DNA of 64,000 nucleotides, from positions 9,114,001 to 9,178,000 of the forward strand of contig OZ176055.1 in assembly GCA_964247055.1 (NCBI GenBank). Direction: 5' to 3'. Below the pieces are notes generated by a model, which did not search any database, was not told the DNA's origin, and saw nothing but the letters and a program-made list of their open reading frames with translations. A program made the position numbers and the translations under genes. This document shows positions 11,701-22,259 of the stretch, in pieces. Numbering within the stretch: position 1 is the stretch's first letter; every line of letters begins with the position of its first letter. The stretch comes from Paragordius varius. Lineage: Eukaryota; Nematomorpha.

Positions 11701-13749
11701 TATCCATAGTTATCTCTAACTAGCCTCATTATTATAAAGTTTTTTTTAACCAGGAAACAGAAAACCCACAAAGTACCCTATTTGCATTGGCGGTTGAGAG
11801 TTTAAATTACAACTTTTCAACAACTCAAAATTCTGATTCGCTGTCAAAATTTTTCCCGCATAGATCAAATTCCGCTCTCGCATTCCCCGCGAAAGGGATA
11901 AAGCCATCATTTTCTAGGACACGAGATTTTAGCACGATTTCTTTGGGCGAAATTAAAGATAATATCATTTTTTCGTCGTTTTTCAAAAAGGTTTCATATT
12001 ATTATTATACGGTAAAATACAGTCATGGATCCTTTATTTTATCAAAAAAAAAATTTTTTCGATGGGTATAAATAATTGGTAAAGAATGGAAAAAACAAGA
12101 GCTCTACGGTAATTCTTATACTTTTCTGATGTATTGTTAATACTATAGAGCTCTAGATCATTCTTTACCAAATATTTATACCCATTTAACGAAAAAAAAA
12201 TAAAATTTTTGATAAAATAAAGGATACATGACTGTGTAATACTTATTTGGGTATACTGTCTCAATAATTACTCAGTTATGGAATATTCATAAGTTTAAAC
12301 ATTAATATTTATAATTATAATCATGTTTATAACATTATTCTGGAATTAGACAAAATCAGCTGATGAATACTGAATAATTTACTGATAAATCCTAAATTAT
12401 CATTATTCCCTCCCCCAAACTTTATATAAAACTAGTTTTTAAAACTAGTTATTGGAACCAAATACTCTACTATTTTATAGCTATGCTAAGGTTAAGATAA
12501 AATATTTATAGTTAAATATTTTATATAATTGTGTGTGTTTATGTACATTATAAGTTTGGGTATATAGGTTAGCATACAGTTAGGGTGCAAAATTGAAGAT
12601 CATTTATGTATTTTGATTTAGATAAACAAATATAATAGAATAAATGATCGGGCTCTCGTTATAACATCCAAGGGTAACATCTACAAATTAAACCCGACAA
12701 AGAAATTCAAAATTATGAACGGACCAATTCCCATATCTAAAGTAAAAATGTACAGTAAAAATTGAAATTATACGGGGACAAAAGCGTAAAAATATAAAGA
12801 CAAATATTTTTTTCAAAAGACAACCAACCTTACATTTTTAAACCCTGATTTTTCTTATATAATTTAGTAACTTACGATTAAAAATGTGAGAATTAAAAAT
12901 GTTTATTGGTAACACATTCAATTGAGTCTTTTACAAATGTCATTCCAGCATTAGCGAGACATTTAAACCACTAAGGTTTAAAAAAGTATGGTTGTCTGTA
13001 TAAAAAAAATATTTGTCTTTGTGTTTTTCAATTTTGACTGTAATAATATTTTTTATTATCAATTCTGTTAATTTTGAAAATTGGGTGCAATGTAAGAATC
13101 ATAAAATAGAATTAAAATATATTTTTTATATAGTCGGGGATAAAAATTACGATAATTAATTGATGTTATTAAAACCATCTTAAAAAAGCAATTCATCTGT
13201 TGAATAAAATAAATATATATATGAAATACATTTTCTGTATTCTACTGTACTAGATCAAAAAAGTCATCTTGGCTGCCAATTCAAGCCAATTATTCATTAT
13301 AAAATATAATATGTCCAACGATTTAGTAGGTTGCCTATACAATCCCACTGATCAAATTCGTATCGGCGAATTTATTGGGACAATGCGGATGATTAGTCTA
13401 AGGTTTTATTAAATACATTCATACATTTTTTGCTTCTTTTTTTGGGGTATTCATAGCATTCAAAAGTAAATATTTTCATAGGCGCTTTAAGAGAGATGTC
13501 CCCATCCATGTTACGCGAAATCCTCAATTTATGTTTGGAACAAAATCGTATTCAATCACCTTTGATCAGGATGGCAAACTGGGGGAAAATAAAAAAACGT
13601 TTGAGGCTAAGGTCAGGAAATTTTCAACGTACATCAAAAATGGATTGAGGAAAAATTCTTTACCCATAACGACACCAACATCCTCTATAACTGACATATC
13701 AGAAACGCCTAAATTGGCTTCTGTTAAGGCATATATGGACCATTTGTGA
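115..13749 (+). CDS. MYO1D: Class I unconventional myosin, Myosin-Id-like (19 exons)
   Basis: Single-headed actin motor binding membranes through its tail; the family ortholog Myo31DF sets left-right asymmetry in flies. Exons, all joined in frame: 115-218, 701-909, 1551-1644, 2240-2459, 4087-4188, 4370-4486, 4997-5233, 5522-5667, 5993-6107, 6772-7059, 7416-7506, 8069-8312, 9065-9272, 9663-9886, 11527-11671, 11754-11990, 12622-12741, 13254-13402, 13482-13749; 1105 residues. Visible motifs: P-loop GESGSGKTE (105-113), switch I NDNSSRF (159-165), switch II DLFGFE (399-404), converter KCIKPN, one IQ motif ([11 protein letters not shown], about 723-733), a degenerate second IQ, then a TH1 tail (about 750-1050). 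The motif [13 protein letters not shown] matches class I, closest to Id. It is longer than the roughly 1000-residue family norm because exon 16 adds about 60 serine-rich residues and the C-terminus extends. The sequence is divergent (DSFAK for DAFAK) but has no internal stop. The start is the only ATG before the [10 protein letters not shown] segment; its promoter would lie outside or within the first 114 bases. Confidence 0.93.
3000..3960 (+). repeat. Repeat family C, satellite-like block (intron 4 of the myosin)
   Basis: The block contains at least two diverged tandem units about 320-340 bases apart (compare AACTCGTATAGCTTCC near 3071 with AACTCATATGGCTTG near 3394, and GGTCCAACACG near 3738). 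The same sequence recurs in reverse orientation at 18490-19160. No coding capacity or terminal repeats were recognised, so the class is unknown. Confidence 0.7.
4594..4795. mobile_element. Palindromic MITE, family G (myosin intron 6)
   Basis: The ends TACAGTATGA and TCATACTGTA are inverted, and the interior folds back on itself (ATTATTGGCTTATAG against TTAGCCAATTATAAT). A related copy is at 46700-47030. TA-flanked ends suggest a Tc1/mariner-type non-autonomous element. Confidence 0.65.
4798..4977 (-). mobile_element. MITE family A, partial copy
   Basis: The right part of the family A palindrome ends in TTTTTACTGT. It carries the hallmark GGTTGTCTCTT...TTTGTCTTTAT segment; the left end is replaced by the neighbouring family G element. 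Confidence 0.6.
5272..5480. repeat. Family B palindromic element, diverged (myosin intron 7)
   Basis: ACCCTAAAAATAAA and the inverted TTTTTTTAGGGTGAATTTTGAA bracket a short AT-rich core, as in the copies at 35067 and 43147. Diverged and without clear ends. Confidence 0.5.
5671..5720. repeat. (TA)n microsatellite in myosin intron 8
   Basis: About 50 bases of alternating TA starting within a few bases of the exon 8 donor (GT at 5668). Confidence 0.95.
7119..7205 (+). mobile_element. MITE family A, left half
   Basis: Begins ACAGTAAAAATTTTAAA and carries ACGGACAAACGTAAAA and TTTTCAAAAGACAACC. The right half is missing. Confidence 0.65.
8943..9054. repeat. Near-perfect 44-base inverted repeat before myosin exon 13
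   Basis: Arms at 8943-8987 and 9011-9054 are exact or nearly exact reverse complements (AAGCTGAAATGCGTACAAAT against ATTTGTACGCATTTCAGCTT), with a loop of about 24 bases. The right arm ends ten bases before the acceptor AG at 9063-9064. Confidence 0.9.
11027..11282 (+). mobile_element. MITE family A (myosin intron 14)
   Basis: AGTAAAAATTTAAATTATAC on the left and GTCCGTATAATTTTAATTT followed by TTACTGTA on the right form the family's terminal inverted repeats; the interior is noncoding. Confidence 0.7.
12020..12240. mobile_element. Foldback MITE, family F (myosin intron 16)
   Basis: Inverted arms run from GGATCCTTTATTTTATC to GATAAAATAAAGGATACATG, around the internal pair AAGAGCTCTACGG and ATAGAGCTCTAGATC. 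A second copy lies at 48690-48842. Confidence 0.75.
12752..13041 (+). mobile_element. MITE family A, full length (myosin intron 17)
   Basis: TACAGTAAAAATTGAAATTA on the left and TTTTGACTGTA on the right, with TA flanks. It starts eleven bases after the exon 17 donor. Confidence 0.8.
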
Positions 13750-13752
13750 ATC

Positions 13753-13758
13753 AATAAA
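13753..13758 (+). terminator. Poly(A) signal of the myosin gene
   Basis: AATAAA begins three bases after the TGA stop of the myosin; a second AATAAA lies at 13798-13803. Either implies a very short 3' UTR. Inferred from the hexamer only. Confidence 0.4.
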
Positions 13759-14462
13759 TGTTTTTTGGATTTGAAAATATCGTTCCATTAGTTTTTAAAT
13801 AAATTTAATCCGGTTTTTTAACGCTGATGTTATATGTAATCAATGAAAATGGAAAATGTTTTTCATTGTTAATGTTTAGAATTCAAACTTTTCTTTGAGC
13901 CATCAGATTTAGATGTTTTAAAAAATTATAAATTTTTTTGCCTATTTTATGCAACTTCAACTAATGTCAAAAAACAGTAAAATGTTTGTAATATACCCCT
14001 CACTTCTTATAAACGTTAATTTAAGGCAGTAATAATATTTATGGGAATTATTTTATTAATCAAAACTATTATTTGGATTAGAACCGAAAAATACGGTTTC
14101 TTAAAAGCTTTTGAAAATTTAATTTATACAATAGAATGTTTTATTTTAACAAAGTTTTGTTGTGATCCTTTGTTACATCTTTTAAAGTAATTTAGATTTT
14201 TGCCCTTTTATTGTGCGATGACAATTCTTAAATATAAATATAAATAAAACCAATTTTAATTAAGTCTGCTTCTCATAAAATAATGGTATTTGAAACATTT
14301 TCAAACACTTTCAAAAAATAAACCGCTGAAATTGGTTAATAATAATATCGTTATTTCATTTCATGTTTCCATATCTTAAAATTTAAATTAAAATCATTCA
14401 TAAGAAATATGAATGATGAAAAAGGTTGCACGGTTTTTAGTCTCAAAATAGGTCTTTTATTT
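13759..14462. other. Intergenic, no gene seen
   Basis: AT-rich sequence after the myosin gene; no ORF with family resemblance, RNA gene or repeat with defined ends was recognised. Confidence 0.5.
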
Positions 14463-14708
14463 ACAGTGAAAATGGAAATTATACGGACAAAACTGAAAAT
14501 ATAAAGACAAATATTTTTTTCTAAAAGGCAACCATACTTTAATCTTGATTTTTTTAAATACTCATTGTTTTAACTACAAAGTAGAATATAGAAATGTTCT
14601 AACACAATCAATTATGTATTTTACGATTGATAAGTAAGGTTGTTTTTTGAAAAAAAATTCTGTCTTTATATTTTTACATTTTGTCCGTATAATTTTGATT
14701 TTTACTGT
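14463..14708 (+). mobile_element. MITE family A, full length
   Basis: TTACAGTGAAAATGGAAATT on the left and GATTTTTACTGT on the right. Internal ACGGACAAAACTG and ACATTTTGTCCGTAT are inverted partners. Confidence 0.8.
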
Positions 14709-15470
14709 CTATTTTCACACAATTTAATAAAATAAATCCTAAATTATTCGTATATTGATCATCAAAAATCATTGTTTATATTATATCCCTATGTCTATAT
14801 ATGGGAATAAATGCGGAATTTAAGCACAATTATGCCGACCAAATAATTGACTCTTGAAAATATCATTTTATTGAATTATTTGTGAGTTTCCTTTCGCATA
14901 AAAAGAAGTTTCGCCGTTTACTTGTGTTTTAAATTTTATTTGACTATAAATCCGTATTTTAGATCCAGAAAAAGTAGGATATTGTACTACACAGTGCGCA
15001 CAAAAAAATAAACAAACATGATTTTTATCTAAAAAAATAAGAAATCCCTTGGAAAAAAAGACCCCAAAAATTTTGGGGCAAAAATGCGCCCCAAAATGGA
15101 AATATTCCATTTTTCATTTTTGACTAGAAATAGATTTTTGTCCATATTTTTAAAACTTATTGAGCAAACATGATAAAACTTTTATATATTATATAAAACC
15201 TAATATATTCTTAAGAAAAATACATAAAATTATTTTAAAGTATCAATAATTTTTTTTATTCCACAAAAATAGAAATTCGTAAATTTTATGACATTGTCGA
15301 AATATATTATAAAAAAATTATTTGTAAGAACTCCATATTGTTATTATTATTTAAGTTTATGATTTATATATAACATAGCAAAGAGTTGGTAATATAATAA
15401 AGGCTATGTATCTTTTTAAGTCCCTCAAAAAATTTGTATTTTTTGAAAAATTTTCGCGATTTTGCATTTT

Positions 15471-15544
15471 CCTCACATGATTCTCACTGTTTCATAAATC
15501 CAGTAATCCTCACATGATTCTCACTGTTTCATAAATCCAGTAAT
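15471..15544. repeat. 37-base unit repeated twice in tandem
   Basis: The unit beginning CCTCACATGATTCTCACTG occurs exactly at 15471-15507 and 15508-15544. The opposite arm of the foldback element has one copy. Confidence 0.95.
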
Positions 15545-15557
15545 CCGCAATTTTCAA

Positions 15558-15776
15558 ATGCGAAAACTGAAAAAACCAATAAAACTTCAAAATTATGAAA
15601 TCCCCTTTACTTTGGATAAAAGTATATATATATTATTAAATAACATAGTTAATAAATTCAATTGCAAATTGAATAAAGACCTTTTCTGCTATATATATGG
15701 AAGGTATCATCGCCCTACAAATTTGATTAAAATAACTGAACAAATAATTACTTATTACAACATGTATTTTGCTTAG
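15558..15776 (+). other. Short ORF in the foldback element spacer, unidentified
   Basis: A 72-residue reading frame lying partly in the left arm and partly in the spacer. The C-terminal half (FCYIYGRY ... YYNMYF) faintly recalls a CYICG-type segment found in uncharacterised proteins of invertebrate genomes, but the second cysteine of the expected pair is missing. It may be a degraded passenger fragment or chance. Confidence 0.2.
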
Positions 15777-17039
15777 AAATTAGTTCATCACAAGGAAATA
15801 TGAGCCCACAGCAAGGTAATTATACCAATTCCGGTGGATGGCTACAGACCAGAATGGGGAACGGTTCCATCAAACGCTCAAACATATAGAAAAAACTATA
15901 TTAGTTCCAATAGTTGGTGAATACTATTGGAATCATTTTATGTCTGACTAATATATTCATTATGTATAAATAAATTTAAATTCTTATATGTATTTGAAGT
16001 GTTATTGTTGGGTTAGACTATCTTCAGAAATTAAACAACTGTTTTATAATCAGATTCATTGTATCGTATGGTTGGGAGTGTTTGAAGAGAAGTTACAGGA
16101 GCAATTTTTGCAAACGAAGTTTGTATTTGACAATATCTTGATAAGACCGGAACATTTTTATTTTAAAATTTTGTAGAAACCTAATTAAATATTCCTATTG
16201 TAAAAGAATGCTAAAAATTATATCGAATAAAAATAAATCCTTTATTATCAGTTTTTCAATATATATAATTGTATATTGTTTGATTTATAATTTGGCAATA
16301 GAGTTTTTGGAAGTAGATTATTTACAAATGTCAGAATAATTTTGGTGAAAGGAAAATTCTATATTATGATCAAAAGGTCTTTAATTAAATTTATTATCTA
16401 TAGATTAAATAGTATATAAACATTTATCCAAAGTAATGTAATGGAAATTTCATAATCTTGAAGTTTTATTGGTTTTTTCAGTATTCGCATTTGAAAATTG
16501 CGGATTACTGGATTTATGAAACAGTGAGAAGCATGTGAGGAAAATGCAACAAAAATCCGAAAATTTTTCAAAAAATACAAATTTTTTGAGGGACTTAAAA
16601 AGATAAATAGCCTTTATTATATATACAACTCTTTGGTATGTTATATATAAGTCATAAACTTAAATAATAATAACAATATGGAGTTCTTACAAATAATTTT
16701 TTTATAATATATTTCGACAATGTCATAAAATTTAAGAATTTCTATTTTTGTGGAATAAAAAAAATCATTGATATTTTAAAATAATTTTATGTATTTTTCT
16801 TAAGAATATATTAGGTTTTATATAATATATAAAAGTTTTTTCATTTTGCTCAAGTTTTAAAAATATGGACAAAAATCTATTTCTAGTCAAAAATGAAAAA
16901 ATGGAATATATCCATTTTGGGGCGCATTTTTGCCCCATAATTTTTAGGGTCTCTTTTTCCAAGGTATTTCTTATTATTCTAGATAAAAATCATGTTTGTT
17001 TATTTTTTTACCCCCCTTTTTTGCGCACAGTGCTATATA

Positions 17040-17343
17040 AAAAACTTATGTAATTTAGAGGTTTCTAGCTCATTATTTTTACATTTTTAAATTTCCTGTT
17101 ACTATTTCATAACATAGTTTGAAAAAAATAGGCTGTAAATTGTGTAAAATGGAAACGAAATTAAAATTATTTATCCAAAAAACAATGAAACCGTAGTTAT
17201 TTCGTCCCATGCCGTTCGTTTTTTTAAAAAATTATGTGGTATTAAAAACTGATGCAAAAAAATACGCTTTAGGTATTCCCAAATGTACTACGCACGGTTT
17301 AAAACTACCACCAATTATATATTTTAATAAATTATACTTTCAG

Positions 17344-17383
<40 letters not shown>

Positions 17384-17795
17384 TATTTTTAAAAATTTAG
17401 GGTAACATATTTCAAAATCACTTATTTCCTTTTTTATTAATGGCTACTAAGGACTTGAATTTTATGAAGTAAAGAATCCATGAATGCTTGAAGACTCCAA
17501 GGGCTGACAGTGATAATTGACTGATTGTGCAATTTTGAGTTCTAATGACAGAACACACCATAGTGTAAAAATTGTAGGCGGAACCCTACCAAGTAAACCA
17601 TCACGCCGTATAAAATGCAAAATACTCTTAGAAATGTTATATGGATTATGACTTATTAGAAATTAAAATTTGCCCGATTTTTCTATTAGGTTAGGCACTA
17701 AGATTTAAATCATAATCTTGTATATCATAATTTTTTGGAAAACATGGAAAAAAAATACTAAATGGTCACACAGATAATCTAACACCCTAAATTAG
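17040..17795. other. Intergenic, (TA)n tract only
   Basis: Contains a (TA)n array at 17348-17381; nothing else recognised. Confidence 0.5.
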
Positions 17796-18325
17796 GAGTG
17801 TCCGTTGCGGCCCTCTTAGACATTTTATTCGGACCGCGAATTTGGAAATATAAAAAATATGCTCACAATACCTTAGTAAAATTGGTTTTTTTTAATAAAA
17901 AATTCTAAAAATGTCTATCTAATTGACAACTAGAAAAAAATATTTTGTGTTTGCATTTTACAGTCACTAGGTGTTTGTAATCTAATAAAATAATTATGAA
18001 TATTTATATGTGTTTCAAACGCGGCCCACCTCATTGAGTTAAAAAGCGGCCATCGAGCCAGAGGCGTAGCTTGCATTTCTGGCGCCCGATGCATGAATCC
18101 GTGATGGCTCACCCTTGCCCTCCATGCAATCCCTTGCACGTTAAAAAAAATAATCAATTTCAAACCGTGGTCAGGACCAATTATAAATGGTTATTTTTTT
18201 ATGTATTATTATTAAAATAATAACTTTTAAATACCTATTTTATTGAAATAAAATTGAAATTTTTAAAATCCGGCACCCCCCCCCCTAGCTAGGCCACAGC
18301 ATCGAGCCATTTGTGTCTACACCCC
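17796..18325. mobile_element. hAT-like MITE, family E, interrupted by a family D insertion
   Basis: Starts GAGTGTCCGTTGCGGCCC and ends GTGTCTACACCCC. The internal segments GCGGCCC and TTTACAGTC...GTAATCTAATAAAA are shared with the copies at 21080, 30768, 33209 and 51642. A family D element sits inside it. Confidence 0.65.
18059..18299. mobile_element. hAT-like MITE, family D, nested, with 8-base target duplication
   Basis: Ends CAGAGGCGTAGCT and AGCTAGGCCACAG are imperfect inverted repeats. Both sides are flanked by CATCGAGC (18051-18058 and 18300-18307), an exact 8-base target site duplication as made by hAT transposases. Confidence 0.85.
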
Positions 18326-18489
18326 GGCCCTAAATATTTTTTCATGTCTCCGTTCAATTAAGTCAAGTTTATAGACAAAATTGGATGGAATTGCAAATAT
18401 CATCATAACATCCTACTCATAAAAAAATACTGGAGAAATTATATATAAAACATGGAATATATCAGGATAGAAATCTATATATTCATAAA

Positions 18490-19160
18490 ACTGGAAAATG
18501 CTGGCTTTGTGATCTGTTTCCGGAAAACCGGTAGACCCATTCAAATCCAAATGTCGAAAAATAATCATTAATGAATACCCCGACAATAGCTTCGCCTTTT
18601 TTTGAATTAGGCCCCCAGTTCGGGCCCACCCCGTGTAACAAAACGGTTTTTTGAAAAGTCCACAAAAATCCGGGTCTTTGAGACAATTTTACGGAAAACG
18701 TGTTGGACCATTTGATTTCCAATATGATTTTTTTTACTTTTTTTTCAATTGCGCCGGACATAGTCGGCTCGCTTTTTTAATTTAGGCCCTCTTTTTACCC
18801 GCTCCCCCCGTAAAATGCCATTTTTTCAAAAAAATTAAATCCAATCTATTTTTCGCCAAGGGAGACCGTAAAAATTCAATAAGGATTCCACGTTTTCCCT
18901 GTTAAAAGGCAAAAATTTTAGTCCCGCGTTTCTTTGATGATAGCGCTGGGTAAGGAGCTACCCGCGAAAAAACTGACCCGTCATAGAGAAATAGCGTGCT
19001 TTTGTGGCTAAATTTTAGATAACCTATCAAGTCATATGAGTTCAATAGCTACTTAAAGCATTACCCGTAACAAGGCAAAAATTTAGATCGTGCGGTTTTT
19101 TAGAATTATGCGTTAGGGCCCTTCACGCCCGAAAAAATGCGGTACCATAGAATGATTTTT
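18490..19160 (-). repeat. Repeat family C, inverted copy
   Basis: Reverse complement of the block at 3000-3960 (for example CGAGCCGACTATG with AGAGGGCCTAAATT in both, inverted here). The open frame in this stretch is a by-product of the repeat. Confidence 0.75.
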
Positions 19161-20682
19161 TAATTTTTAAGTAATTTTTCCAAAAACTAATGAGAGCACA
19201 TAATAACTAAAGAAATAGTCTAGAAGCGAAAATATTGTAAATTTTGTTGAAGGTTTTTAACACTTTTACCTTATTAATTTTGTATCAGAGGTATAAATTG
19301 GACCCATTATAAATATATCATTTCTTTAGCTTTTTAATCGCATAATTTAGAACACATCTTAGATAAACGTATATTTGTTAAAAAATCTTCATCGCACACT
19401 TTTGCGGCGCCATTTTTTTCTGAGGATTTTTTTAAAAAAAAACTAACAAGTAAATTATATAGTTAAAAAGTGTGAATTATTAACTTTTAAAAATATTTTA
19501 GCACCAAATTTTTGGTATTTCCACATTTTAAAGTCGCCTGTTCGTTTCAATTTTAGACTATCACGTTTTTGACTCTCTAAGTTTAAAAACTGTCAAAAAA
19601 TAGCATAACCCTTTTTATCAAATTCAGGAGAATAGAGTTTGATTTTTAAATTTTAACTTAAACAACCTACAATACAGTAGGTTTTCATACAAGTTTAAGG
19701 TCTGGAATACAAAACTTCCATGTAATTGTCTAAAAAAATGCAATGTAAACACAAGCATTAAGTGGTTTAAAATGTTTAAATTTGATTTTTAACAAAAAAA
19801 GAAATTGTTAGGTCGATGGCAATTTTACATATTAAATGATAATTCTAACCACATAATATTTAATTGATGCACAATTACATCATTAGTGCTGTATAATTAC
19901 ATATTATGTTAATTGTGATGATCAATTATTTCATAATATAACATTAACTACTGTATGTATATAAACCGATTAGGTTTTACTAAATAAATAGTGTGGTTGT
20001 TTCTCCTGATATCTCATATAACTTTTTCTTCTCTTGGAAACACAGCACGAAGGTACTTTAAATTTATTTATAAAATACAGTAACAGCACTATTTATAAGT
20101 CATATGTATTTTAAAAAGACTTGAATACAACACATTAATTCAAGTCCTTCGATTCAAATAGGGGTCGTTGGTGACCCCAGACCTGATTAAAATCAAGTAA
20201 TTTAAAAATATGGAATAAGAAACCATTGCAAACCAAAATTTAAAAAAAGGATTCATTCATAAAAACTTGACATTATATATTTTATGGATAAAAACCTAAA
20301 GATAAATTTAGTTAACATGATATGTGTGCATTGGCTAAATAATAATGTAAAAACCATTCAATTTATATTAATGCTATGTATATTGTTTTATAAATTAACT
20401 TTAATTTAGCATTAGAAAAAAAATACGATATTTACAAAAATGTTAAATAAAAATGGCGTCAAAGTAGTATGATATGGATTTTTAAAAAATTTTATTGTGC
20501 TAGGATATACTTAAAATTTAATCGTCACTTTTAGTAGTTTTTTTGATAATATCAGTATAAATATGGTCGAATTCCAATTTGAATCGAGGTATTAAAGGAT
20601 ATATAATTTATATGACAGTAGCCATGTATGTTTCGTTTCTATTATTTTAATGAAAATTGTGAAGAAAAAATACTATTCAATT
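19161..20682. other. Intergenic, nothing recognised
   Basis: AT-rich sequence with no gene-like ORF, RNA gene or repeat with clear ends. Confidence 0.5.
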
Positions 20683-20933
20683 ACAGTATAAATTGAAATT
20701 ATACGACAAAACGTTTTCTAAAAGACAACCATACTTTAAACCTTAATTTTTCTTTAAGGATGGTAAAATATCAAATTGATTGTTTTAGTAATGTATATAA
20801 ATCTACTTCTCACTTTCCAATATTAAATAAAAATATATATTCAAAAAAATAAAGAAAAATTATGCTTGTCTTTGAGAAAAAAATATCTATTTATATTTTT
20901 AGGTTTTGTCCGTATAATTTCAATTTTTACTGT
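20683..20933 (+). mobile_element. MITE family A, full length
   Basis: TTACAGTATAAATTGAAATT on the left and ATTTCAATTTTTACTGTA on the right, TA flanks. Confidence 0.8.
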
Positions 20934-21079
20934 AAATATGTAACTAATAAAATAAAAAATCTCATACATGGCTATCGACATCAAAATTAAATACCCTTTA
21001 GCCATTTATGATAGAGATATAGCCTATAATAGTCTCGTTTCTGTATAATAATACTCTGATTTTTATCAATAATTTACAA

Positions 21080-21323
21080 CAGGGGCGCTCAACATACGGC
21101 CCTCCAAAATATTTTTGCAGCCCTCGAGAAATTTCAATTACAAAATTCAAAATCTAAAAATGCTTTTTTTAAATAAATTTTAACAGAATTTTGGCTGGCA
21201 TTGAACTAGCGAAAAATTGTTAAAATAAATAATAGTTTTTACAGCCTTATGTTTGAAATCTGATAAAAAATTTGTTAATTTCGATATATTTTTCGAATGC
21301 CCCCCTTTGTGTTGGACTCCCTG
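21080..21323. mobile_element. hAT-like MITE, family E
   Basis: Ends CAGGGGCGCTCAAC and GTTGGACTCCCTG are inverted. Flanks ATTTACAA and GTTTACAT look like a decayed 8-base duplication. Confidence 0.7.
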
Positions 21324-21960
21324 GTTTACATTTATGTTAATTTGATAGATGATAATTGTTTTAATAAGTGTGACTTTTCAGCGTTGACGAGAGCATTTAA
21401 CTAAGTTACATTCACCCAAATTCGATTATATACTAAAGGCCCAGATTTATTTTTTAATTTGAAGGATTTAGAAAAATTCTTCAAATTAGTGCAATATTCT
21501 TTTTATGTACCTATGTTATAAATAAAAAAAGTTTTGAATCATATTTACTCCAAAGTACGCAAAATGTTGATTTAGTTTTTATTTTTATTTATGTAAGCCC
21601 ATTATTATTTTAAGAATAAAATCAGATGTCCTAATCACCATATATTTCAACCCTGTGGTTCCTTTTACACCTAAAATTTAAAATAAAATTCATTAAAAAT
21701 ACCTAAGTTTTGTTAAAACCTAGAGTTAATTTAAAACAAATAAGATCAAGTAAAGGGTGTGCGTCGGAAGATCGTCGTCCCTAGCCCCCCGTAACGCATG
21801 GAGCTTTAGAGCGGGGAGACACATTGGAGGTTGGGTTTGATATTAGTAATCTACACACATAAATAAATGCCTTTATGTTCGGTGTGTTATTGTCAAATGA
21901 ATAGAAAAATGAAAAATAAACTAAAATAAAACTAAATAAAATGGTAAAACCTTTCCAGCT
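21324..21960. other. Intergenic, nothing recognised
   Basis: No gene-like ORF; a GC-richer patch near 21760-21830 has no recognised identity. Confidence 0.4.
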
Positions 21961-21965
21961 TAAAA

Positions 21966-22248
21966 TTTAAAACATTAGCTTACATTTCTGGCGCCCGATT
22001 CATGAATCCATGATGACGCCCCTTCCCCTCTTTGTGACTTCTTGCATTTTAAAAAATTTATTCAAATTTATACCATGGTCAGGACCGACCACTCATAAAT
22101 GGGTGTTTTTTATGTATTATTTAAAGTAATAACTTTTAACATTCCAATTTTTTTGAAATAATATTAGAAATTTTAAAATCCGGGCACCTTCAACTATGGC
22201 GCCTGGAGCATGAGCCCCCCTTCCACCATCTATCTAGCTACGCCTCTG
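21966..22248. mobile_element. hAT-like MITE, family D, left end decayed
   Basis: Right end CTAGCTACGCCTCTG matches the family D terminus inverted, and the interior shares CATTTCTGGCGCCCGAT with the copy at 18059. The left terminus is eroded. Confidence 0.7.
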
Positions 22249-22259
22249 GTTATTGTAGA

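Larger units (their letters stand above)
14990..17032. mobile_element. Foldback transposon with about 640-base inverted arms
   Basis: The left arm (14990 to about 15650) and right arm (about 16390-17032) are long, imperfect reverse complements, ending CACAGTGCGCA and TGCGCACAGTG. Both contain the matched landmarks GGGGCAAAAATGCGCCCC (left) and GGGGCGCATTTTTGCCCC (right). The 0.74-kb spacer carries short ORFs only. The left arm holds an extra 37-base tandem duplication (15471-15544) absent from the right arm. Flanks share CTA/TA, which would fit a Tc1/mariner-like or related cut-and-paste origin; no transposase was recognised. Confidence 0.8.

Noticed and set aside
14868-15110. 80-residue minus-strand frame
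   Set aside because: It overlaps the end of the foldback element and is not kept in the opposite arm.
18483-18761. 92-residue minus-strand frame
   Set aside because: It lies within repeat family C and the counterpart frame in the other copy is different and broken.
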